The notes: a model not told the origin generated them from the letters alone. A stretch of DNA of 64,000 nucleotides from Jiulongibacter sp966250325 (GCA_966250325.1 CBINGY010000002.1:124001-188000), one strand, 5' to 3'. Numbered from the stretch's first letter, positions 54,601-62,540 are shown. Program-made: numbers and translations.

Positions 54601-54836
54601 ATAAAGCCTACATAACTGAAAGTCAGAGTCTGTCCTTTTGAGGCAGAGATCGTGTAAGAGCCTTTGTCATCAGTGATTGTACCGTTTGTGGTACCCTTCA
54701 CAGTGACGTTTACACCATAGAGAGGAGAGCCGTCCTGCTCAATAACTTTTCCGGATATACTCATGGTTTGTGCCATGGAGTACAGCGAGACCAAGCTAAG
54801 AGCAAAAACTTTCCATACAGATAGTTTTTTTCTCAT
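51675..54836 (-). CDS. SusC/RagA family TonB-linked outer-membrane protein
   Basis: 1053 residues. A signal peptide (to about 22, YSMAQ) leads to a CarboxypepD_reg-like domain (ISGKVIEQDGSPLYGVNVTV), a TonB-box region (GEVVVTALGVTRDKR), the plug with RIAGVNV, VIIRGN and YVIDGVPMDNSQ, and VLKGANAAALYGSRGGNGVINITTKKG split by short turns, then the barrel ending in YGFSLNITY. It is the energised import channel partnered with SusD. A TACCTTTG box about 105 bases upstream and a LacI-type palindrome further up are probable control sites. No regulator gene is adjacent. Confidence 0.94.
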   Translation of the reverse strand: MRKKLSVWKVFALSLVSLYSMAQTMSISGKVIEQDGSPLYGVNVTVKGTTNGTITDDKGSYTISASKGQTLTFSYVGFISQDIVVGNANSINVTLAADANALGEVVVTALGVTRDKRALQYSVTEVSGDNFTKARENNLGNSLAGRIAGVNVTAPATGAAGSSRVIIRGNKTLGGANQPLYVIDGVPMDNSQNGTAGLWGGSDGGDGLSSLNPDDIESITVLKGANAAALYGSRGGNGVINITTKKGTKRKGIGLQYGLNYVAETINDQSEKQTTFGSGNYLNDVATAPGTIQQASDWGLVGWGPRMDGRSIPTVFGETRPYSYAGNNFDRFYETGGALTNSVALSGGNGDQNFRLSFADLRSTSILPNSNFDRTNIAFSTNSKFGKKLSVNGKILYSKEKAKNRPRVSDSPGNAPQAVWRLPANVNIEDTKGDPNKPGALPAGLDPSVYAAGNREPGDEMLSNYQDFWGSNAYWSAYQYNENTVRDRVTASGQLRYDITDFLYVSGRLSTDFYYTKGESLTPQGTGFQQGGAINERFQNRQETNMDFMVGFDEVYGKYSINAFAGGNKQYSKYEQIAATGNGFSVPFFHALNSANNRNFGYDFSESGINSWFGSAEFGYDNYLFLTGTVRQDNFSVLNGKSILYPSVGGSFVFSDAFIDAMPSWLSFGKLRASWAQVGLTGSLGAYQTTQPYGLNGNPHLERNMASFANRGTIANPNINPALSTELEFGLDLRFMGGRFGLDLGYYDQKTTDDILNASISTASGFNNTTVNVGQLTNKGFEFLFTANAIRKNDFNWDVSLNFATNKNNVVSLIEGSTELSFEESRTRTSLIKHIVGQPFGTITGVTQKMINGQPVYTNEGIPVRNDVYEAIGQSVAPFTGGITNDFSFKGFNLNFLIDTKIGGDIHSGTNQRLDQWGLSEASLQGREGEAPLTISGVNEAGEPLNLTLTPRQAQAYWSNLGDRNAAHYIFSGDFVKLRQLTFGYNIPSKLVSKTPFQAIGLSFVGRNLAVLYKNIPNVDPESTYSFNGGAQGLEYFALPATRTYGFSLNITY

Positions 54837-54939
54837 ACGAATAAGAAAGGTTTAGAAATGATTAATAGTTACTTGAAAAGGTCTTCGGGTTATAAAAAGA
54901 AGAGGTTTACTACCGGGGTTAAGGGTAAATAAACTTACA

Positions 54940-54947
54940 CAAAGGTA
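54940..54947 (-). promoter_or_regulatory. Candidate -7 box of the susCD operon
   Basis: On the minus strand TACCTTTG, an exact TAnnTTTG match, giving a 5' leader of about 100 bases before the susC ATG at 54836. A -33 TTTG is not obvious, which would fit an activated or otherwise controlled promoter. Confidence 0.45.
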
Positions 54948-55018
54948 AATGAATTGTTAGAATAGTGCCATTTTTGATATGGTACTATTTTATCTTTCTT
55001 TTTGCTCAAAATACCTTA

Positions 55019-55030
55019 GCAAACGTTTGC
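55019..55030. promoter_or_regulatory. LacI-family-type operator palindrome upstream of susC
   Basis: GCAAACGTTTGC is a perfect 12-base palindrome with the central CG of LacI/GalR-family operators. It sits in the 302-base gap between nhaD and susC, about 72 bases upstream of the -7 box and 183 bases before the susC start. The rest of the gap shows no gene. Confidence 0.5.
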
Positions 55031-55138
55031 AAACTTAAATTTTGATCAATCTGGAATAAGTGTCAATATGACATATTTAACTTGATTAATCCTCCCGAAT
55101 AGGTAGTCTATCAAATTTGGCAATTAGCTTTCGGATAA

Positions 55139-56395
55139 TTAAAGAAGAAGAAATGCGAGAATACCTGCGAAATAACCCGCCAGAGCCAGCCAGGTAATTT
55201 TTTTCATATACCAGAAGAAACTGATCTTTTCCATGCCCATTACCGCTACTCCGGCTGCCGATCCGATGATAAGGGCTGATCCGCCAGTACCGGCACAGTA
55301 AGCCAACAGCTCCCAGAAACTGTGATCCATGGGATACTGCTCCAGAGAATACATTCCCATAGATGCGGCTACCAGAGGAACATTGTCTACAATCGCAGAT
55401 AATAATCCAATGAGTGTTACAATCACCGTTTCATTTTTGAATTTCGAGTCAAGCCATGCTGCGGCTTCTCCCAGTAAACCAGTGCTTTGTAATCCCGCAA
55501 CGGCCAGCAATATTCCAAGGAAAAACAAGACGGTTGGTATATCTATTTTCTCAAGAGCATGATAGATGGAATAGCGTTTCTTGTGTTCTTTTGGTTTGTT
55601 TCTGCCTAAGACTTCCGAAGTAGCCCAAAGGATACTTAATACAAATAGCATTCCCACATAAGGGGGCAGGTGAGTGATAGTTTTGAATATAGGAACAAAA
55701 ACTAGCCCGCCAACTCCGAGTATGAGGAAAAGCGTTTTTTCAAATGCAGGAGCTTCATCTGAGCCTGTAGTGCCTTTGACTCCCAGCGTTCCTTTGGTCT
55801 GAAAAGACAACAGAATCAAAGGAATTACCATACTTACGATCGCTGGCATAAATACTTTCAACATGATATTCACGGTGCTTATCTGACCGCCAATCCAGAG
55901 CATGGTGGTAGTTACATCACCAATAGGAGAGAACGCCCCCCCGGCATTGGCAGCGATTACAACCATTCCCGCCATGATCATTCGGTCTTCTTTGTTTGCC
56001 ACCAGTTTTCTCAAAAGCGTAATCATTACGATAGTAGTGGTTAGGTTATCCAGAATAGCCGAGAGAAAGAAAGTGATAAAAGAAATGAGCCAGAGTAATG
56101 TCTTTTTGTTTTGGGTCTTGATCAGGTTGGTGATCAGATCAAAACCATGATACGTATCCACCAGCTCCACAATTGTCATCGCTCCCAGAAGGAAAAACAG
56201 GATAGAAGAAATATCTCCCAAATGTTCCAGGAGTTCCTGATCTATAAGCTCATGATCTAAAGAACCCATTGCAAAAATGGCCCAGATCACAGTTCCGGTA
56301 AACAGAGCAGAAGCTGTTTTGTTAATGTGAAGGTTGTGTTCGAGTACTATGGCAGTATAGCCAAGCACAAATACGACAATGAGCAGAGTTTCCAT
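55139..56395 (-). CDS. nhaD: NhaD-type sodium:proton antiporter, copy 1
   Basis: 418 residues with about twelve membrane segments. Family features are ILFFLLGAMTIVELVDTYHGF near residue 90, SAILDNLTTTIVMITLLRKL, VIAANAGGAFSPIGDVTTTMLW, and in the second half AIVDNVPLVAASMGMY with CAGTGGSALIIGSAAGVAVMGME. It exchanges Na+ (or Li+) for H+ at the inner membrane. It is a close paralogue of the next gene upstream at 56505. A TACTTTTG box about 60 bases before its ATG suggests its own promoter in addition to any read-through. Confidence 0.92.
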   Translation of the reverse strand: METLLIVVFVLGYTAIVLEHNLHINKTASALFTGTVIWAIFAMGSLDHELIDQELLEHLGDISSILFFLLGAMTIVELVDTYHGFDLITNLIKTQNKKTLLWLISFITFFLSAILDNLTTTIVMITLLRKLVANKEDRMIMAGMVVIAANAGGAFSPIGDVTTTMLWIGGQISTVNIMLKVFMPAIVSMVIPLILLSFQTKGTLGVKGTTGSDEAPAFEKTLFLILGVGGLVFVPIFKTITHLPPYVGMLFVLSILWATSEVLGRNKPKEHKKRYSIYHALEKIDIPTVLFFLGILLAVAGLQSTGLLGEAAAWLDSKFKNETVIVTLIGLLSAIVDNVPLVAASMGMYSLEQYPMDHSFWELLAYCAGTGGSALIIGSAAGVAVMGMEKISFFWYMKKITWLALAGYFAGILAFLLL

Positions 56396-56455
56396 TTCAG
56401 ATCAAAAGGGGTAATAGAGGGTTTTTCCCAATGGGCTTAATCTGTCAAATGTAAA

Positions 56456-56463
56456 CAAAAGTA
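56456..56463 (-). promoter_or_regulatory. Candidate -7 box upstream of nhaD copy 1
   Basis: On the minus strand TACTTTTG, an exact TAnnTTTG match, 61 bases before the ATG. No good -33 element at 19-21 bases. Confidence 0.4.
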
Positions 56464-56504
56464 GAAGCTATCCATCTTAGATAGCCTAATTCTTTAACAG
56501 CGGC

Positions 56505-57770
56505 TTAATTCATCAACAGGTAAACGCCTATTCCGGCAAAATATCCGATTAAAGCCAGCCATGAAATCTTTTTGACATACCAGAAAAAACTGATTTTTTC
56601 CATTCCCATCGCGGCTACACCAGCAGCCGAGCCTATAATAAGGGCAGAACCTCCTGTACCGGCACAGTAAGCCAGCAATTTCCAGAAGGTATCATCGGTA
56701 GGAAATTGTTCCAGAGAATACATACCCATGGATGCAGCCACCAGGGGAACATTATCTACCACCGCAGAAAGCAGACCAATCAATGTAACAATGACCGTCT
56801 GACTGCTTATATTCTCGGCAAGCGTAGTGGCCAGTGAAGTAAGTACACCCTCTGTTTGCAGGGCAGAAACCGCCAGAAGGATTCCCAGGAAGAATAGCAC
56901 ACTTGGCATGTCGACTTTTTCCAAAGCTCTGTAAACACTATACTTGTTGCGGTAATGATCCTCCTTGTTTTTCAGCAGAAGTTCGGTTACCAGCCAAAGT
57001 ACCCCTAACGCCAGTAACATACCCACAAAAGGAGGCAGATGTGTAATGGTTTTAAATACAGGAACGGATACTAAACCTCCCAGACCCGTAAAGAATATGG
57101 CGTATTTTTCAAATTTGGTATGGTGTTTTTCCTCATCACCTGAAAACAGCTTTTGAGGAAGAGTTCCTTTCAGGCTTGGGGCAATAACCAGTAATGGCAC
57201 CAGCATGCAAACCAGACTGGGAAGTATAAGGCTCGTAATAATGTTAGAAGCGGTTATCTGGCCACCTATCCAAAGCATGGTAGTGGTGACATCACCCATA
57301 GGAGACCAGGCACCGCCGGCATTGGCTGCTACCACAATAAGCCCCACAAACATGAGCCTTAGATTCTCTTTCTCGATCAGTTTTTTGACCAGAGTCACCA
57401 TCACAATGGTGGTGGTAAGGTTGTCCAGAATGGCCGAAAGAAAGAAGGTTAGGATGGCAATAATCCATAGTAATTTTACCTGGCTGCGTGTGGTAATTCG
57501 ATCAGTTATTATGTCAAATCCGTCATAGGTATCAATAAGCTCCACAATGGTCATAGCTCCCATAAGGAAAAACAGGATACTGGCAATTTCGCTGAGGTGG
57601 TGGAGTAATTCTTCATTCATGAGTTCTTTATCATGTGACATGAAGGATACGACCGTCCAGCAAAGTGCACCTGTAAGCAGTGCTGATGATGATTTGTCAA
57701 TAGAAATATTGTGTTCCAGAACGATTCCAATATAACCTATTACAAAAACAAGAATCAGAAGAGTAACCAT
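56505..57770 (-). CDS. nhaD: NhaD-type sodium:proton antiporter, copy 2
   Basis: 421 residues with the same motifs as its downstream neighbour (SAILDNLTTTIVMVTLVKKL, VVAANAGGAWSPMGDVTTTML, AVVDNVPLVAASMGMY, CAGTGGSALIIGSAAGVAAMG). The two are alike along their full length and clearly arose by tandem duplication. They differ most in the central loop, where this copy has a longer charged stretch (KLFSGDEEKHHTKFEKY). It is first in the pair and has a strong consensus promoter. Two NhaD copies suggest life in saline or alkaline water. Confidence 0.92.
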   Translation of the reverse strand: MVTLLILVFVIGYIGIVLEHNISIDKSSSALLTGALCWTVVSFMSHDKELMNEELLHHLSEIASILFFLMGAMTIVELIDTYDGFDIITDRITTRSQVKLLWIIAILTFFLSAILDNLTTTIVMVTLVKKLIEKENLRLMFVGLIVVAANAGGAWSPMGDVTTTMLWIGGQITASNIITSLILPSLVCMLVPLLVIAPSLKGTLPQKLFSGDEEKHHTKFEKYAIFFTGLGGLVSVPVFKTITHLPPFVGMLLALGVLWLVTELLLKNKEDHYRNKYSVYRALEKVDMPSVLFFLGILLAVSALQTEGVLTSLATTLAENISSQTVIVTLIGLLSAVVDNVPLVAASMGMYSLEQFPTDDTFWKLLAYCAGTGGSALIIGSAAGVAAMGMEKISFFWYVKKISWLALIGYFAGIGVYLLMN

Positions 57771-57795
57771 GAATTGCGTTGTTTTTTAGCTGCCG

Positions 57796-57826
57796 CAAAA
57801 ATAGGGATCAATTGCCCGCAGCCAAA
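57796..57826 (-). promoter_or_regulatory. Consensus Bacteroidota promoter for the nhaD pair
   Basis: On the minus strand TTTG (57826-57823), 19 bases, then TATTTTTG (57803-57796). This fits TTTG-N19-TAnnTTTG exactly. It is 26 bases before the ATG of the first nhaD gene. Confidence 0.65.
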
Positions 57827-57956
57827 TCAAAAATGGTAATCTGACCGTATTTGCAGGTTTTTTCGGTTTTCATTGAGTCTATTTTCCGCTTATCCTTTTA
57901 TGGGGTAGTCATAAAACCGGCTTTACTAATATTGTATGGAAATTGACTGTATGCAT

Positions 57957-59417
57957 ATGAGAGTTTTTACAAGACTGTGTGTGGTAATTGCGGTATTCTT
58001 TGCCTTCAGGGCTCAATCCCAAACACGCCTTTCTATTCCTGAAAATACCCCGGTTTTTGATCTTGCCGGCTGTATCGATTATGCTCTGGAGCATAATGTG
58101 ATGATGAGACAAAGCAGACTGGCTATTGAAAGTAGTCTTGTGCGTTTAAACCAGGCCAAAGCAGATGTTTTGCCCCAGGTGAATGGAAGCGTGAATGGAA
58201 ATTCTAATTTCGGACGGAACGTTGACCCTTTCTCAAACAGCATAGTTACACAAGCCATCGGAACCAACTCCATGGGGGTAGGAGGATCCGTGATTGTATA
58301 CAATGGCGACAGGCTGAAGAATACTATTTCTATGAATATGCTGGATGTAGAAGCTTCTCAGATGGATCTTCAGGCTCAGCGAAACGCCATTTCACTTCAG
58401 GTGGCCCTGTCTTATCTCAATATGCTCTCTACCTCTGAAATGATTGAGGTAGCCTCAAGGAATCTGGAAATCACCCGGCTTCAGCTGGAACGTACTGAGA
58501 AAATGGTACGGGCCGGGTCATTGCCTGAAACCAATCTCTTTGACCTGAACGCTCAGATTGCCAATGACGAGCTTCAGTTGGTCAATGCTCAGAATAATTA
58601 TGAAAATGCGATGGTCTCCTTAAAGCAGGCGATGAATTACACGGGTTTTGAGCCTATCCGAGTGAGCGAGGTGAACGTTCCAGACCCGGCTTTACAGCCC
58701 TATGCAGAAAGTACACAGCAGGTGTATGATGCAGCCATGAGTTTCCTTCCTGAAATCAAAGCATCGCGACTTCGTGAAGAGCTGGCCATAAAAAATATTC
58801 AGATTGCCCGTTCTGTAGGGTTACCTACTATCCGTGCCAATGCCAACTGGGGTACAGCCTATTCAACGGTAGCCAAGCGGATCATACAGGGCCAGCCTAC
58901 TATTCAGAAAATCCCGCTTACGGCCACTATCAACGGTGAAACCGTGCCGGTAGTTATAGATTTTCCTCAAACGAGCACCAGTACCGAAGGCATCCCTTAC
59001 TTCTCTCAAATTGGTAATAACCAGAATGTAAACCTGGGATTAAACGTTCAAATACCTATTTTTAACGGGCATGCCAGAAAGTATCAGGAGCAGGCGGCTA
59101 AGATTCAGCATATGCAAAGTGAACTTACCACAGAGAGTTCTCAGCTTACGGTTCGGCAGAACATTGATCAGGCTTTCATTAATATGTCAAATGCCGCAAA
59201 GACCTACAGTGCGAGTCTGATTCAGGTAGATGCCTTACAAAAAGCCTTTGAGGCGGCTAATGCCCGTTATAATGCCGGAGCATCCAATTTTGTGGATTAT
59301 AATCTGGCCAAAACGAACCTGGATAGAGCCAGTGCCAATCTAATACAGGCCAAATATGATTATGTATTCCGGATGAAGATCCTGGATTTTTATCAAAACA
59401 AACCCCTTCAGTTCTAA
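57957..59417 (+). CDS. TolC family outer-membrane efflux protein
   Basis: 486 residues from ATG 57957, chosen because it gives a clean signal peptide (MRVFTRLCVVIAVFFAFRAQSQ); in-frame ATGs at 57936 and 57951 are alternatives. The TolC repeat is visible twice: FDLAGCIDYALEHNVMMRQS at the start of the first half and YNAGASNFVDYNLAKTNLDRASANL near the end of the second, each within long coiled helices. It forms the trimeric exit duct of a tripartite pump. The adaptor gene follows after 25 bases. No ABC or RND pump gene is next to them. Confidence 0.9.
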   Translation: MRVFTRLCVVIAVFFAFRAQSQTRLSIPENTPVFDLAGCIDYALEHNVMMRQSRLAIESSLVRLNQAKADVLPQVNGSVNGNSNFGRNVDPFSNSIVTQAIGTNSMGVGGSVIVYNGDRLKNTISMNMLDVEASQMDLQAQRNAISLQVALSYLNMLSTSEMIEVASRNLEITRLQLERTEKMVRAGSLPETNLFDLNAQIANDELQLVNAQNNYENAMVSLKQAMNYTGFEPIRVSEVNVPDPALQPYAESTQQVYDAAMSFLPEIKASRLREELAIKNIQIARSVGLPTIRANANWGTAYSTVAKRIIQGQPTIQKIPLTATINGETVPVVIDFPQTSTSTEGIPYFSQIGNNQNVNLGLNVQIPIFNGHARKYQEQAAKIQHMQSELTTESSQLTVRQNIDQAFINMSNAAKTYSASLIQVDALQKAFEAANARYNAGASNFVDYNLAKTNLDRASANLIQAKYDYVFRMKILDFYQNKPLQF

Positions 59418-59442
59418 ATCACTTAATAGTCTAAGTAACGAT

Positions 59443-60831
59443 ATGAAAAAGAATTCTAACAGAATATGGTGGATCACCGGCGGAGTAGCTCTGGCATTCA
59501 TCGCTTTTCTGATCATTGGCAAAAAAATGGGCTGGATCGGCAAAGTGGAGGCTTCTGAGGTAGAGTTTACCAAGGTAACCCGCTCAGATCTCACGGAAAC
59601 CGTTTCTGCCAGTGGAAAAGTGCAGCCAGAGGTGGAAGTTAAAATATCTCCTGACGTCTCGGGAGAAATAATAGGGCTATACATAGAGGAAGGTGATTCT
59701 GTTCGCAAAGGACAGTTGTTACTCCGTATTCAGCCAGAGAATTATGTTTCGGTTGTAGATCGGTTTAAAGCGGGCGTTAACCAGTCAAAAGCCTCTGCTG
59801 AGCAGGCCAAATCGCAGATTGCCCGGGCAGAGTCCCAGATGTTGCGATCAGAGCTTGAGTACAAACGTCAGAAGCAATTACTTGATGACAAGGTAATCTC
59901 CCGTTCAGAATTTGAAGTTGCTGAAACCAATTACCTCATTGCCAAACAGGATTTACAAGCGGCTAAGTCAGCCTACGATGCTGCACAGTTTGGAATCCGG
60001 AGTGCCGAGGCCAATTTGAAGGACGCATCTGAAAACCTCAGGAAGACCAATATTTATGCACCTATGGACGGTATTGTCTCTAAGCTGGACGTGGAGCTGG
60101 GCGAGCGTGTGGTTGGTACTTCGCAAATGGCAGGTACAGAAATGTTGCGTATTGCAAACCTTAACAATATGGAGGTGAGGGTGGATGTCAACGAAAACGA
60201 TATCGTACGGGTTCATCGGGGCGATACGGCTATTATTGACGTGGATGCCTATGGCTCTATGGATAAGAAATTTAAAGGAATCATCACGCAGATAGCCAAC
60301 ACAGCGAATGGGGTGGGAACAGCCACCGCTGCTGCCTCCGGTAATTCAACGGAATCGGTAACCGAGTTTGAGGTGCGTATAAAAATTCTTCCTTCGTCTT
60401 ATCAGGATCTGCTTGATGAGAGAAAGTACCCTTTTAAACCCGGTATGACGGCCACAGTAGATATCATCACAGAAACTCGAAATAAGGTGTTATCGGTACC
60501 TATTGCTGCGGTGACCACCCGTAGTGGTGAAGAAGAAAGCGATGAAAAGAAAGAGGAAGAAGAGGGGAGTCCGTTTGGTGCACGCAAAGTAGAAACTGCC
60601 AAAGCAGAGGAAATTCGTGAAATTGTCTTTGTTAATGAAGGTGGAAAGGCCAAAATTAAGGAAGTAAAAACCGGCATTACAGATACTGTAAAAGGCACAA
60701 TTGAAATTCTGTCTGGCCTTAAGGAGGGGGAAGAGGTGATATCTGGTCCATATATTGAAGTCTCAGACAGGCTCAAAGAAGGAAAACCTGTGGTGAAGAA
60801 GCAGGAAGGGAAAGAGAAGAAAGATAAATAG
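59443..60831 (+). CDS. MacA/HlyD-type periplasmic adaptor of an efflux pump
   Basis: 462 residues. One N-terminal membrane anchor (~9-26) is followed by a barrel-sandwich half (VSASGKVQPEVEVKISPDVSGEI, GDSVRKGQLLLRI), a coiled-coil hairpin (~95-190, Ala/Lys/Gln-rich), the second half (NIYAPMDGIVSKLDVELGERVVG) and a beta-barrel with PFKPGMTATVDI. An unusual acidic insert (GEEESDEKKEEEEG) lies about residue 363-376. The MacA-like form usually pairs with a MacB ABC permease, but none follows; the next gene is gpsA. The pump itself must be encoded elsewhere. Confidence 0.9.
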   Translation: MKKNSNRIWWITGGVALAFIAFLIIGKKMGWIGKVEASEVEFTKVTRSDLTETVSASGKVQPEVEVKISPDVSGEIIGLYIEEGDSVRKGQLLLRIQPENYVSVVDRFKAGVNQSKASAEQAKSQIARAESQMLRSELEYKRQKQLLDDKVISRSEFEVAETNYLIAKQDLQAAKSAYDAAQFGIRSAEANLKDASENLRKTNIYAPMDGIVSKLDVELGERVVGTSQMAGTEMLRIANLNNMEVRVDVNENDIVRVHRGDTAIIDVDAYGSMDKKFKGIITQIANTANGVGTATAAASGNSTESVTEFEVRIKILPSSYQDLLDERKYPFKPGMTATVDIITETRNKVLSVPIAAVTTRSGEEESDEKKEEEEGSPFGARKVETAKAEEIREIVFVNEGGKAKIKEVKTGITDTVKGTIEILSGLKEGEEVISGPYIEVSDRLKEGKPVVKKQEGKEKKDK

Positions 60832-60851
60832 CATCGTTTGATGATAAGTGT

Positions 60852-60877
60852 AAAGAGGGCTCTTTGAAGCCCTCTTT
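60852..60877 (+). terminator. Hairpin after the adaptor gene
   Basis: Perfect 10-base arms AAAGAGGGCT (60852-60861) and AGCCCTCTTT (60868-60877) with a six-base loop. It ends the tolC-adaptor transcript and sits directly before the gpsA promoter box. Confidence 0.75.
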
Positions 60878-60880
60878 GTG

Positions 60881-60888
60881 TATATTTG
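60881..60888 (+). promoter_or_regulatory. TATATTTG -7 box abutting gpsA
   Basis: TATATTTG is an exact TAnnTTTG match ending four bases before ATG 60893. Use of this box would give a leaderless gpsA message. No well-spaced -33 element is clear; the region upstream is the terminator hairpin. Confidence 0.45.
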
Positions 60889-60892
60889 CTTT

Positions 60893-61882
60893 ATGAAAGT
60901 TGCTGTGATAGGCGGAGGAAGCTGGGCTACGGCACTGGTCAAAATCCTCTCTGAACAAAGTTCAATTAAAGTAAACTGGTGGTTAAGAAGCCATGAGGCT
61001 GTAGAACATATCCGCAGGCATCACCATAACCCTCGTTACCTGAGCAGTATTGAACTTCATCCTTCCAAAGTAAAGGCATATCATCAGATTAAAGATGCTC
61101 TGAAAAACGTGGACGGTGTGGTGCTGGCCGTACCGGCGGCTTTTCTTGCAGATGCTTTAAAAGATCTGGATGCTTCCTGGTTTAAAAACCGGTTTATTGT
61201 TTCTGCCATTAAAGGCATGATTCCGGGCAAGCACCAGTTGGTTTCAGATTTCATGAAAGATACCTATGGCGTATCAATGGAGCATCAGGCAGCCATTGCT
61301 GGGCCCTGCCATGCCGAGGAGGTGGCCCTGGAGAAAAGTTCCTACCTTACTATCGCCTCACCAGATTTACAGCTGGCTCAAAAAGTGGCATCTCTTCTTG
61401 ATTGCCGATATGTGAGAGCATCGTCCATTACAGATATTTATGGGGTGGAGTATGCGGCGGTGATGAAAAATATTGTAGCTCTGGCCTGTGGGATAAGTCA
61501 TGGACTGGGAGCGGGAGATAACTTTCAGGCGGTGATGGTGTCAAACGCCATGCTCGAAATAAAACGCCTGGTAAACGCAGTAGCACCGGCAGATCGTGAA
61601 CTTCACGCCTCGGCTTATTTGGGAGACTTGCTGGTAACGGCCTACTCGCAGTTCAGTCGTAACCGGGCTTTTGGAAATATGATTGGTCGAGGATATTCTG
61701 TAGAATCTGCTCAGCTGGAAATGAATATGGTGGCAGAGGGGTACTATGCGGTTAAAAGTATTTACGAACTCAATAGTAAGTGGCAGATAGACATGCCAAT
61801 AACCGATTTTGCCTATGCGGTCTTATACAAAAAAAACTCCCTGGTGAGGGAGTTTAATTCGTTGAAAACAAAATTGTTTTAA
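60893..61882 (+). CDS. gpsA: NAD(P)-dependent glycerol-3-phosphate dehydrogenase
   Basis: 329 residues from ATG 60893 (an upstream in-frame start would fall in the promoter box). The Rossmann motif is AVIGGGSWATALVKIL at the N-terminus, with AAIAGPCHAEEVA in the middle and the catalytic lysine region GVEYAAVMKNIVALACGISHGLG, followed by VNAVAPADRELHASAYLGDLLVT split over the helical domain. It makes sn-glycerol 3-phosphate from dihydroxyacetone phosphate for phospholipid synthesis in the cytoplasm. Its end overlaps the convergent dodecin gene by four bases. Confidence 0.94.
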   Translation: MKVAVIGGGSWATALVKILSEQSSIKVNWWLRSHEAVEHIRRHHHNPRYLSSIELHPSKVKAYHQIKDALKNVDGVVLAVPAAFLADALKDLDASWFKNRFIVSAIKGMIPGKHQLVSDFMKDTYGVSMEHQAAIAGPCHAEEVALEKSSYLTIASPDLQLAQKVASLLDCRYVRASSITDIYGVEYAAVMKNIVALACGISHGLGAGDNFQAVMVSNAMLEIKRLVNAVAPADRELHASAYLGDLLVTAYSQFSRNRAFGNMIGRGYSVESAQLEMNMVAEGYYAVKSIYELNSKWQIDMPITDFAYAVLYKKNSLVREFNSLKTKLF

Positions 61883-62082
61883 CCATTCACTCTGAAAGAA
61901 AGCTGGCAGATCACACCGTAAGTGGTTACTTTGCCGTCTTTCACATGAGCTTTGATATCTTTCACATAGACCGAATCAATGTTATGAATGGTTTTGGAGG
62001 CTTCAGTTACTGCGGTCTGAATGGCATCTTCAATGCTTATTTCAGACGATGAGATTAGTTCAATTACTTTTACTACGGGCAT
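61879..62082 (-). CDS. Dodecin family protein
   Basis: 67 residues, the family's exact size. The pattern VVKVIELISSSEISIEDAIQ, with ASKTIHNIDSVYVKDI and a closing YGVICQLSFRVNG, is the dodecin fold of one helix on a three-stranded sheet. Twelve copies form a hollow sphere that stores flavin or coenzyme A. The conserved aromatic flavin-stacking position (often Trp in archaea and bacteria) falls at YVKDIKA. Convergent with gpsA, transcribed separately from the HIT gene upstream. Confidence 0.9.
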   Translation of the reverse strand: MPVVKVIELISSSEISIEDAIQTAVTEASKTIHNIDSVYVKDIKAHVKDGKVTTYGVICQLSFRVNG

Positions 62083-62137
62083 GTTGCTTTTTGTTTATTG
62101 GTGAATAATCTGATCATGAAGTTACTTCATTCCTTCT

Positions 62138-62536
62138 TTAATTACCAGATAAACCAGCTTTAATTCTTTCGGCAATCCTGGCCAGTTCATCGTGTGACAT
62201 GCTCAGTTTGTTGTTAAAGTTCATGTCATTCATGCTGTTCATTGGAATAAGATGAACATGAGCATGAGGCACCTCCAGTCCCACCACAGCCACTCCAATA
62301 CGTTTGCATGGAATGGCCTTACGCAATGCCGGCTCCAGCGATTTGGCAAAATTCATAAGGCCGCTGTAAAGGGTATCGTCCAGGTCAAACAGGTAGTCAA
62401 TTTCCTTTTTCGGAATCACCAGCGTATGACCTGCCGCACATGGAAATACATCCAGAAAAGCCAGAAAATCTTCGGTCTCGGCTATTTTATGAGCGGGGAT
62501 TTCCCCATTTACAATACGTGTGAAAATAGAGGCCAT
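62138..62536 (-). CDS. HIT family hydrolase
   Basis: 132 residues with the histidine-triad motif HAHVHLIP near residue 92 and the N-terminal SIFTRIVNGEIPAHKIAE typical of the Hint branch. Members hydrolyse AMP-linked phosphoramidates or adenyl compounds in the cytoplasm. The gene lies four bases after greA on the same strand and is co-transcribed with it, an arrangement that makes it subject to any control in the greA leader. Confidence 0.93.
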   Translation of the reverse strand: MASIFTRIVNGEIPAHKIAETEDFLAFLDVFPCAAGHTLVIPKKEIDYLFDLDDTLYSGLMNFAKSLEPALRKAIPCKRIGVAVVGLEVPHAHVHLIPMNSMNDMNFNNKLSMSHDELARIAERIKAGLSGN

Positions 62537-62540
62537 TGGC

